DNA of 64,000 nt. Source: Nymphaea colorata (taxonomy: Eukaryota > Streptophyta > Magnoliopsida > Nymphaeales > Nymphaeaceae). Below the pieces are notes generated by a model that saw nothing but the letters and a program-made list of their open reading frames with translations, was not told the origin of the DNA and ran no database searches. Location of the stretch: positions 3,184,001 to 3,248,000 of the forward strand of contig NC_045147.1 of assembly GCF_008831285.2 (NCBI RefSeq), given 5' to 3'. This document shows, piece after piece, positions 1-8,823 of this stretch (positions within the stretch are counted from its first letter, which is position 1; every line of letters starts with the position of its first letter). The position numbers were made by a program, and so were the translations under genes.

Positions 1-35
1 CTTCTTCATGGCTTCGGGTGCGTCTTCTTCTTCCA

Positions 36-680
36 TAATGGCAGCTAAGTATCCATAGCCTTCCACAGTTAATGTTGCAAATTTTATCTCTATCAAACTT
101 TCTCATAAGAGTTACTTCCTTTGGAAAACCCGGGCTCATTGAAAGCCAAGACATGATGGGATTTATTGATGGACAAGTTTCCAAGCCGACCTCCACCATT
201 GAAATCGTTGAAAATGGTGAGGCCCACTCTGCTCCAAATTTAGATTTCTTTGCTTAGAAAAAATCAAATTGACTTCTTAGGGGGTGGATATTGAATCACT
301 CTCTGAAGAAGTTCTAGGCCTGACTCCAAAGCTCTGCCGATGTTTGGAATGCTCTTATAATGGCAGCTAAGTATCCATAGCCTTCCACAGTTAATGTTGC
401 AAATTTTATCTCTATCAAACTTTCTCATAAGAGTTACTTCCTTTGGAAAACCCGGGCTCATTGAAAGCCAAGACATGATGGGATTTATTGATGGACAAGT
501 TTCCAAGCCGACCTCCACCATTGAAATCGTTGAAAATGGTGAGGCCCACTCTGCTCCAAATTTAGATTTCTTTGCTTAGAAAAAATCAAATTGACTTCTT
601 AGGGGGTGGATATTGAATCACTCTCTGAAGAAGTTCTAGGCCTGACTCCAAAGCTCTGCCGATGTTTGGAATGCTCTTAT
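36..680 (+). repeat. 322-bp direct tandem duplication inside copia gag
   Basis: A segment starting near 37 and again near 359 is almost identical, with a period of 322 bp (for example positions 72-257 against 394-579). It encodes part of the copia gag N-terminal region. A duplication inside an already coding segment is damage to this particular copy, not an element feature. Confidence 0.85.
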
Positions 681-689
681 AAAGGTCTT

Positions 690-1310
690 TGTTAGATAAT
701 CAAAAGACCAAGAGTTTTTTTTAAACAAAAAATTACAGACGTTTCAAAAGCATGACAAAACTATCACTGAGTATATAAGAGCGTTCAAAACCATATGTGA
801 TGAGTTGGCAGCCATTGAGAAACCCTTGTTGGATCAAGACAAAGTATTTTGATTCATAAATGGTCTTGGATTAGGTTATGAATCATTTATGACGTCCATA
901 CTTCAACCTCCTATTCCGACTTATATTGATGTTGTCTCATTGCTTGAAAGCCAAGACAACATGAAAAACCTCCATGGTCTTCAACTCAATCCTAATGTAG
1001 TCAATGTAGGTCAGCAGGTTCAATCTTCCAACTCTTACTACTATAGAGGATGTGACAACTACAATAAGAAGAATAATAACTCTCGCTTCAACTTTTGAGG
1101 ATGAGGATTTACGCCTGCCTCTCAATCACGTCCCAACAATGTTCCAGCTAATACAAGGTAGAATAATTCTCAGCCTCAAGTAAAAACTCCATGTCAGATT
1201 TGTGGCTTAAGTAACCACACAGCCTTTAAGTGTTATCACATATTCAATCAGGCGTACCAGCCGAAAGACCATCTGTTTTCCACTATGCAAGTTCCTGACC
1301 CAAATGACGA
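690..1310 (+). pseudogene. Copia gag remnant with zinc knuckle
   Basis: The translated pieces read as the UBN2-type copia gag. A CX2CX4HX4C zinc knuckle lies at 1192-1233 (Cys-Gln-Ile-Cys, then His, then Cys), the nucleic-acid-binding motif of the capsid protein. In-frame stops occur near 851 and 1096, so no full-length Gag is possible. The N-terminal part upstream is the 322-bp duplicated segment. Confidence 0.8.
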
Positions 1311-1311
1311 A

Positions 1312-1641
1312 GACTAGTATTCTGACACTAGAGCAACGACTCATGTGATAGATGACCCAGGTAAACTCAAAAATCTTATTAAATACAATGGAACTGATCC
1401 TGTAATGGTTAGAAGTTGGCAGCATTTGCCTATAACTCGTATTGGTTCTGCTAATCTTGATCTTGGACATGAATCACTTTCTCTTGATAATGTGCTAGTA
1501 GTTCCTGATATTAAAAAAAATCTTATTTATGTGAGTCAGCTTACTTTTTCTATGCCATATGTGTTTGATTTCACATCTGATTCATTTGTGATTAAGGACA
1601 AGGAAATAAGTCAGGTAATTGTAAAGGGAACTAGAGAATGA
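1312..1641 (+). pseudogene. Copia aspartic protease remnant
   Basis: After gag the frame reads SDTRATTHV, matching the DSGAT(x)HV active-site region of copia proteases with the Asp kept but the flanking Ser-Gly altered. It continues into the usual protease C-terminal stretch ending in LDNVLVVPDIKKNLIYVSQL. An in-frame stop precedes the motif at about 1316. It is inactive as part of a polyprotein. Confidence 0.7.
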
Positions 1642-1689
1642 GACTTATACGCACTCAAGGCCAGACCAAAGTTAGTGTTTTTTTCTGAT

Positions 1690-2480
1690 CATTTTAGGAC
1701 AGCAACTTCAAAAGTATGACATAGTCGACTTGGGCATCCATATGCTAAGATCATTGATTCTTGTCTTGAAAGGGTAAAATAAGTTTAATGACAAAAACTT
1801 CTACTTTTTCAATTTGTCAAAGCTGTCAATTGGATAAAGCAACACATTTGTCTCTTTTTCCATTAGATGATGAATATTATGAACCTCTTGAAAAAATACA
1901 CTGTGATCTTTGGGGCCCAACGCCTATTGATTCTTGTCAAAAGGTTTGATATTATGTTTTTTTTTGTTGATCAGCACTCTAGATATTCTTGGATCTATCC
2001 ATTAAAAACAAAGTCTAATTTTTTCACAAAGTTTATTGAATTTCATAAGATGGTGACGACGCAATTTGGAAGATCTATAAAAAAATTTCAAAGTGAAGAG
2101 GGTGGCAAATTTAATAGCTCTGCATTTCTCTCTTATTTAAGAGAACATAGAATCAAACATCTCAAGGCTTGTCCAAAAACACCGCAACAGAATGGGATGG
2201 TAGAGCGAAAACATAGGTCAGTTACCAAACTTGGATTAACTCCACTTTTTCATAGTAATCTACCAGCAAACTATTGGGTAGAAGCTTTTTCAATAGCTGT
2301 CTGGCTTATAAATCGGCTGCCTACATCTTCGCTACAAATGCAAAGCCCATATGAGAGCCTATTTAAAAAACCAGCAGACTATTATTGCCTACAGACATTT
2401 GGTTGTAGATGCTTTCCCTACATTAAGAGTTACAACAAACAGAACCCAAATCTTTACCATGTGTCTTTATAGGGTATAGT
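1690..2480 (+). pseudogene. Copia integrase remnant
   Basis: The region opens with a GAG-pre-integrase HSRLGHP motif near 1720 and continues with the catalytic core. The first Asp is in CDLWGP (about 1900), in a different frame from what follows. The segment corresponding to the second Asp reads QSEEGGKF instead of the usual QSDGGGEF, so that catalytic position is changed. The Glu-containing PQQNGMVERKHR motif is intact. A long open stretch of 201 codons (1867-2472) covers most of the core, then a stop ends it. Confidence 0.85.
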
Positions 2481-2608
2481 GACTACCACAAGGATATTGT
2501 TGCCTTTTACCCTTTGACAAAGTGTTTATATTTCAAAACACGTTGTGTTTAATGAAAAATGTTTTCCTTTTAATCAAGGTTCTGCTAGAACACCACTAAA
2601 TTATAGTT

Positions 2609-4013
2609 TTGCTCATGACCTTGTATCATTTTCTCCCATCGCTACTCAAACCGAAAACCGAAACGCCTGCACTACCCAATGTGGACCCACATGATCTTGC
2701 CCAACTACATAATAGTGAACCAGCACCTCATCCTATTGATCATACTGATTCACAATCTCAACTTCAGCCATTAGCCCCCGCTCCTTTATTTCCCTCCCTA
2801 CTAGTCTTGCCTCCACTAAGCTCACCATCACCTAGCTCACCTCCACCTGTACTAGGTACCTCTACTGGACTCTCTCATCCCATGGTTACACGTTCTCAAA
2901 ATGGTATTATTAAACCCAACCCTAAATACCTATTAACTACCTATGTTCCCACCAAACCAAAAAAAAATTCCATTGCCCTTAAACACCCTGGTTGGAGAAG
3001 AGCTATGGAAGATGAAACGGCAGCCTTGATAAAAAATGAGACATGGACATTAGTATCTAAAGATCCCTCAATGCACATTATTGGAAGCCGATGGGTTTAC
3101 AAGACTAAATTAAAGAGTGATGGCCAAGTTGACAGACTCAAAGCATGGCTAGTAGTGCAGGGCTATAATCAGGTTGCAGACATGGATTTTCTTGAAACTT
3201 TTTCACCAGTTGTAAAACCAGCAACTATACAGATCGTTCTTTCTATCGCTCTCATGAACGGTTGGACTCTTGGACTCTTAAATAATTAGATGTCAAGAAT
3301 GCATTCTTGAATGGTTATTTGACTAAAACTATCTTCATTGAGTAGCCACCTGGGTTTAAAGACAAACAATTTCCTCATCACGTTTGCAAATTAAACTGAG
3401 CACTCTACGGACTTAAACAGACTCCACAAGCATGGTATGATCTTTTCACTCAGTTTTTGTTCTCTCAAAATTTTCAATCCAGCTCCGCTGATTCCTCAGT
3501 ATTTGTTCGACTTCAAGATTCCACGCTGACTACACTTTTATTATATATGGATGATATTATTCTAATGGCGGCTGCCCAAACTTTCTTGCTTCCTTCCAAA
3601 AGCAAGTGTCTCATACCTTTGCCATGAATGATCTTGGGGAATTACACTATTTTTTGGGCATTTAAGTTCAATGAAATGCCTCAAGACTTTTTCTCAACTA
3701 GCAACGCTATGCTATGGAAATTCTAAAGTGAGCACAAATGCAATCATGTAAACCAACTGCTACACCCATGGTTGCTAATGTTTCTAGCATAAGCACTTCA
3801 GAGACAGCTTATCCCAGTGCTACTATGTATCACAGTCTTATTGGCGCCTTGCAATATCTTACATTTATGCGACCAGACATTACTTATGCCGTCAATTATG
3901 TCTCACAGTTTATGCACGCCCATTCTATAAGACATTTTCAGCTGCTTAAACAAATTCTTTGCTATTTTCAGGGAAGTATATCTCATGGGATGCAATTTTT
4001 TAAGCCCAAATAG
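2609..4013 (+). pseudogene. Copia reverse transcriptase remnant
   Basis: A Pro/Ser-rich linker is followed by the copia RT domain: the SRWVYKTKLKSDG strand, then GYNQVADMDFLETFSPV, then after a stop at about 3288 the polymerase motif YMDD at 3544-3555. The thumb/connection segment with RPDITYAVNYVSQFM lies at about 3870-3915. Several stops and shifts separate the blocks. The YMDD motif itself is preserved, but no continuous RT can be made. Confidence 0.88.
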
Positions 4014-4014
4014 T

Positions 4015-4446
4015 TATCCGTTCGAGCATATTTTGATGCAGATTGGGATGATTGCCCCAACACTCATAGGTCTACAACAGGCTAATGTACCATTTTGGGA
4101 CGCATATTTTGGCTTCTAAGAAACAACATAGTGTTGCTCGAGCATCTTGCGAAGCTGAATATCGTGCTCTTGCAACAATAGCAGCAGAACTAACTTGGAT
4201 AACCTTTATCCTTAGATATCTTGGTCTTTTTCTATCACAACCTCCACTTCTCTTATGTGACAACCTTTCTACTTTGCAATCCACCATCAAAACAGCCAAT
4301 CACTCCCAGATGAAGCATATTGAGCTTGATTTTCATTTTGTAAGTGAAAAGGTGGCTCTTGGATCCTTAGTCACTCAATTCGCACTTGACAACATTGGGT
4401 TACAATCTCGGTCTTTGACAAGATTTACGCTCGAGATTGAGAGGGA
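4015..4446 (+). pseudogene. Copia RNase H remnant
   Basis: The frame after RT reads the RNase H start (FDADWDDCPNTHRSTTG at about 4030-4082), then shifts. The second block, KQHSVARASCEAEYRALA, carries the Glu-containing helix, and LLLCDNLS carries the next Asp. The protein tail usually ending in LADIFTK is degraded. A purine-rich stretch directly before the LTR (about 4433-4447) is the expected polypurine tract. Confidence 0.82.
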
Positions 4447-4447
4447 A

Positions 4448-4842
4448 TGTTAATGCACAATCCAGTGACAATTACACAAATGATGGGGAAGATCACGATG
4501 GAGTTGACAAATCAATTCAGCATAATCCTATCAAAAAGGAAACTACATTCGCTGGACCTGATTTGAGAAATCAAGAAAGAACTTATCATACGGAAAGAAA
4601 TCTAGGCAACCTGGCAATAAATCCTCATTGAGAATGAGAGAAACAGTTACAGATAATAGAGATTTAAGGAAGGATTGTTCAAATTTCAAACAAACGTGTA
4701 AGAATCCCTCCAAAAAATCTTGTATAAATATTGGAATCAAGGAAACCTCACACCATTGAGTTTTGTCTGTGAGAGATAGTGGACGTAGGATTTTATATCC
4801 GAACCACTTAAAATTCTTTTTTGTCTTGCTTATTTCATTTCA
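4448..4842 (+). repeat. 3' LTR of copia element 1
   Basis: The LTR starts with TG directly after the polypurine tract and ends with CA where patatin exon homology resumes, giving 395 bp. A TATA-like TATAAATA lies at 4723-4730. The 5' LTR is not in the window, so the boundary rests on the TG...CA ends and on the abrupt return to patatin sequence. The 5 bp after the LTR (AAACC) should be one half of the target-site duplication. Confidence 0.72.
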
Positions 4843-4931
4843 AAACCTTCCATAATCCATGTGCTTGATTGGGAAGAAGTTGAGGTTGCCGTTGAAGATG
4901 TCTTTGGAGATGTGCCAATAGCTAACAAACA
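4843..4931 (-). pseudogene. Copy B exon 5 fragment, truncated by copia LTR
   Basis: Only the first 89 bp of the 303-bp exon are present, starting at the conserved acceptor CAAG|TGT. A single-base deletion shifts the frame soon after. Homology stops exactly at the LTR end. Confidence 0.85.
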
Positions 4932-5033
4932 CTTGAAGACGATACATATATCCGAGTAAAATTAATTAGTTCAGTTCTTGAGTTTTCTTTTACACAACAA
5001 AAGGTTTGAGATCGTGAAGATGCAGGAAGTAAC

Positions 5034-5195
5034 AAGATTGTTTGCTGCCACACCACCATCTGATAGGTTTTAATGCCTTGTTGTGCCTTGGGAGTCCTTT
5101 GTTTATAAGTAATGAGCAGGCAGGTAAGTTGGTGCAGCAGAGGTGCTGATGCATATATCATAGAGGGCGGCATCCTTTGAAACATTGTTCTTTGT
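5034..5195 (-). pseudogene. Copy B exon 4 remnant
   Basis: The same length (162 bp) as the intact exon. The sequence reads through [16 protein letters not shown], then meets a stop where the intact gene has Glu, and a second stop where it has Tyr. The DGG of the catalytic dyad remains, but the following NNP is NNL. Confidence 0.87.
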
Positions 5196-6563
5196 CTGCT
5201 TGAAAATGAACATGATTATGAGCAATAGTTTTTTTTTCTGGACAAGCAGGAGGATGGTTCCAATTGCCCGAGAGCTGTGTTGGTACTAGGTGGTGAGATC
5301 TCATGTGCTTCAACTTTCACATAAAACCGTAGTCAAGGTTGTATGCACAGTTATGCTTACGTGCACAGTAAAAGAAGGAGGATGTTTTTGTAATTAAAAA
5401 AATATGTCCTTTGTAGTCATTTCACTTTTTTTTATTTTTATCCTACCAAAACTTGTCTTTTTCTGTGTGGACAAGGGGTATTTTTGTCATTAACTAATAT
5501 AGTGCATTAAACCCACCTCCTTTTAGGGTATTGGAGCATAGTTCCCCACGAGACAAACTGGAGACTCACTGTTACAACGCGTCCCAGCCCATTCATTTGA
5601 GTTATGCCCCTCTGACACAGCAATAACTGATTTGTTACAATTAATTTTGGAAAAGAAAAGCAGACCAACAAAAGAGTAGTATCAATTTAGGAACAAATGG
5701 CGCTTTGAAAAATCAAAAGTTTGAAAAACATACGTTTAGAAATGGGGATACATTAGGTCATAACTAAGGGTAGAGCCAAAACTTTTTTCCGGTGGAGTAC
5801 TAAATATATGGTTTATAAATTTTCAATTGACGATGGACAGTGACCCAAATCTTATAAGACTACCCTATATAACTGGACCCAAATAATGGGCTTGTGGGGG
5901 CATACTCCCCATGGAGACCCCTCTGCCTCCACCTCTGGTCATAACTTGTCTGTTATTGTTGTCTCTCGTATTAATTTGGCGTAGGGTCATTCATATAATG
6001 GGTACGACGGCGGTATCACCGCCGTTTCGAGGACATCGCCTCCCTATTTTGCACTTAGGGCCTCTCCTCCGTGGTGCCGGTATTGGCCTCCCCTACATGA
6101 TGACCACATGGCTCGAGCAAATGCTTAGTTTTTTTTTTCTAATTTTTTTCTTTTTAAATTAGAAGGACTGCGCACTCCCTGGTTGGTTTGGTTTTTTGGC
6201 AATGTTGAATGATCTCTCTCTCTGTCTTTCTCTCTTGAGATATTGATCATGACCATACCGACATGATATTGACAGTTTTGCTGGGAAACAAATATTATTT
6301 AATCATTTTTCGGGTCTAATAACCTTCAAACTAATAGAAAATGAGCAGCTATTATAACATCAAAAATTTACTAGTAGAAAGTTCAATACTTCTTTATAAA
6401 AACAAATTCAACTAAGATAAGTTTTATGTTAAATTAGTGTTTGTAGACATTCTAGGATGTTTATATTTTATTGAAACAGGAAGAAGAATTTATCAACTTT
6501 AAAAGATTTTGAACAGAGAGAAGTTAGCACCAAGAAACAGGGAAGATGGGCCATTACGTGTAG
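5196..6563 (-). other. Copy B intron region lacking exon 3
   Basis: This interval should contain exon 3, but the homologous sequence jumps from the position equivalent to about 13668 to that of about 14095, deleting roughly 430 bp with the whole exon. The junction is near 6472. A stretch at about 5870-6170, with no counterpart in the intact copy, is probably a separate insertion that I do not recognise. Confidence 0.7.
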
Positions 6564-6738
6564 TGGGGGAAGATTTTAGGATAGTTTTCGAGGTAGAAGG
6601 GAACGATATCATTGGCAGCAAAGAGTGGGCGTCTATTTTCATCTCGGGCGGTTAACATGGCCGTCACCAGGCCTCCTGTGCTTGCTCGGCTCCTGCAATG
6701 ACATCAAAGTAGTCTGCTAGCCTTGGTCCATCCAGCTC
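6564..6738 (-). pseudogene. Copy B exon 2 remnant
   Basis: Homologous to 14185-14360. A 6-bp in-frame loss near the start and a 5-bp insertion in the nucleophile-elbow codons shift the frame, removing the catalytic Ser. The splice donor GT of the intact copy is CT here. Confidence 0.87.
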
Positions 6739-7790
6739 CTACATAGAAACTGTGATGTTAGTTCATAAAAAATAACAGCAATTGGAAGCAGATAAGAGAG
6801 TTCCTAAAGTGAGTGAAGGGTCGTCAAATTGAAGGAGCTTCAAGAGTTTGATACCTAGGCAGCAATCAGCAAAGAATTAAAAGAGGTAACATATGGCAAA
6901 TAATGCTGGACTGTGGTGATTTGATTAGGGGTCGATGCTGCCCTTTTTTTTCCCCACCATCTGGACCAGGGTTGCATGGGAACCTTGGTGGGAAGCAAGA
7001 CACTAGTAAACTAGAATGCAGTACTTTCCACCATTTGCAAGATTGTGACTGGGCCTTAGTGTCAAACTTCTCCATTAAGCACTACTATGCTGTACAACTT
7101 TCACAAACAGGCTATGGCGCCCCTTGTCCTTTCCTTTTCTTCCCAAGTGTTTCTTTAAAATTCGCTTAGAACTTTCTCTCTCTTGTGGGCGTGTCCTGGT
7201 AGTTGAGACCTTTTGCAACTGAACGTGGTTATATGCACCATACTGGTGTATGAAAGTTTGGTACACCAATATGGTTAATGAGGAAAAATATCTCTCCCGG
7301 TTCATTGAAAAAGTAAACTTTTTGTTAAGACAAAAAAAAAGAAAAAAATAAAATGAATAGAAAGGACATTTCTTTTTAAAAATGACCAAAATATCCTCCC
7401 TGCTCTTAGGGCGTATATGTCACTCCCTCTTGCAACACTTCTTAAATTGAAGGACAAGGTTGCATGCATTCTGTATTTTTGGTTTTCCATAGATATTGAT
7501 ACTCGTTATGTAAGTATATATGTGGAGACATCGAAGCAAGAGGTTTGGCTTCTTAACAAATTTATGCATTCTAAACGTTGCAAATTAGGTAAGGATTACG
7601 CATCGCCATGTTAATCTCGTGTAGAATGTTTTGAATGCATGAATTCGCTTAGAAACCAAGCGTCGTGGTCGACATACGTCTCCTGAGTATCGATCCCTGT
7701 GACAAATGAAGAACACAGAACGCACTTATATCGTCCAACTTTTGGTTTTACAGATATTACGAAAGGCCAAGTTATACAGTTAGAAGCACT

Positions 7791-7796
<6 letters not shown>

Positions 7797-7833
<37 letters not shown>
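7797..7833. repeat. (GA)n microsatellite
   Basis: Uninterrupted GA dinucleotide run in intron 1 of patatin copy B. A shorter GA run sits at the matching place in the intact copy (about 14978-14998). Confidence 0.95.
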
Positions 7834-7835
<2 letters not shown>

Positions 7836-8018
7836 TTCGTTGCATCATCGGCACAACTAGTCTAAAGTTGGCCTTGTAATAATATGATCAATGAAGCATG
7901 GAAAACCTGAAGGAAACAAAGGGGTTGCTGCATGGATTATTTTTCCGTTCATCTAAGGTGATGGAGGTATATATTTTGTAACATAAAATGAACCAAAATA
8001 ACTGCATCTGCTCCCCAC

Positions 8019-8147
8019 CTGCAGCTGTTTCTCAAGAAACGCAAGGATCGTTCCAAGGATGATGCCTCTGATACCACCACCACCTATGCTGAGAATTGGA
8101 ACCAGATTACAGTAAGTTGATGGTTGAATCTGCACAACTAATCACAT
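8019..8147 (-). pseudogene. Copy B exon 1 remnant
   Basis: Homologous to 15179-15307. The start codon is followed by a stop, and the catalytic loop reads SIGGGGIRG, with Asp replaced by Gly. The donor side (CTGCAG|GT) is still intact at 8019/8018. Confidence 0.88.
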
Positions 8148-8515
8148 GACTGTTTCTATGTATTGGGCAGGCACATAGAACGAAGCTCAAAAGGTACAGA
8201 TGGTTGTATAGGTTACTAAAATTTAAAAGTTCATCGCTAAAAGAACTATTTATTTCTGGTGCCTCTGCCACCGCTTCTTCCTAAATATTTTCCATCAATA
8301 GTAGGGGACTTGAAAGAAGGTACATATTAAGATGCCTTGTTCTACTTCAGTCTACAACATCATGTACAACGTTGCTTCGGGTATAGAGTTCGAAAATCCG
8401 GCCAAATAAAAGGCTACACACAAGCCCACCAAGCTAATTAAGTATGGGCTCAGGGCCTTAGTGAGCCAAAACAATTGCACTTCCCTTGCATATCTTATTT
8501 AAAAGCCAAAGTCAC

Positions 8516-8521
8516 TTTATT
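8516..8521 (-). promoter_or_regulatory. Candidate poly(A) signal of the patatin-like gene
   Basis: AATAAA on the minus strand, about 210 bp past the stop codon. The position is plausible for a plant 3' UTR, but the motif is common in AT-rich DNA. Confidence 0.3.
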
Positions 8522-8732
8522 AGCAATTTATACACTTGCTATAGAAGAACTCCACTGAAAGTACAACCACTGCAGGGGCACCATCGTCTGCTGTTGTAAC
8601 TGGCAGAACCCATCTTTATCTAAATGCAAACCAAAGAAAGTGTCCATAGAACAAAGAGAACAAGGAGATTAAATAGGAAATATTTTTCTCCATGAGGACT
8701 GTAAGAGTGCATGCAAGTTAGCATCCTAGTTT

Positions 8733-8823
8733 TCATCCGTGTTTGTACTTGACGAACATGGAGTGAGTGCTTGGTGATCTTTGAAGACGAACAGCCCTTT
8801 CATCAGATAACACTTTCGCGAAT
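8733..8823 (-). CDS. Patatin-like gene, exon 7 (last)
   Basis: Acceptor TTTTGCAG|ATTCGC completes the Lys codon of exon 6 and gives [15 protein letters not shown], matching the FAKxLSxEKxLR tail of the family, then 14 more residues and TGA. The exon is too short to stand out as an ORF; I found it by following the open donor of exon 6. Confidence 0.85.

Larger units (their letters stand above)
1..4842 (+). mobile_element. Degenerate Ty1/copia retrotransposon, 5' end outside window
   Basis: Remnants run in copia order: gag, protease, integrase, reverse transcriptase, RNase H, then a 3' LTR at 4448-4842. Every reading frame is broken by stops or shifts, so the element cannot encode its own mobility. 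The order integrase before RT identifies Ty1/copia rather than Ty3. The right edge is sharp: the LTR ends in CA at 4841-4842, and the next base begins sequence homologous to exon 5 of the patatin-like gene downstream. The insertion therefore landed inside that exon. The 5' LTR and primer-binding site are not seen and should lie left of position 1. A 322-bp direct duplication occupies the first 690 bases. Confidence 0.9.
4843..8147 (-). pseudogene. Patatin-like acyl hydrolase pseudogene, copy B
   Basis: Its exons 1, 2, 4 and the start of 5 align with the intact copy at 8733-15340, in the same order, with related intron sequence between them. By eye I find these lesions: the equivalent ATG (8147-8145) is followed at once by TGA; the Asp of the DGGGIRG loop is Gly; a 5-bp insertion wrecks the GTSTGG nucleophile elbow; the exon 2 donor GT is CT; exon 3 is absent; exon 4 has two stops; exon 5 has a 1-bp deletion and is cut off by a copia LTR. 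The remaining part of exon 5 and exons 6-7 should lie left of the retroelement, outside the window. It cannot encode an enzyme. Confidence 0.9.

Noticed and set aside
4437-4631. Small plus-strand ORF after RNase H
   Set aside because: It lies almost wholly within the 3' LTR and has no protein similarity.
7953-8135. Considered as the first exon of a second working patatin-like gene
   Set aside because: The equivalent start codon is followed by TGA, the catalytic-loop Asp is Gly, and the downstream exons are broken or missing.
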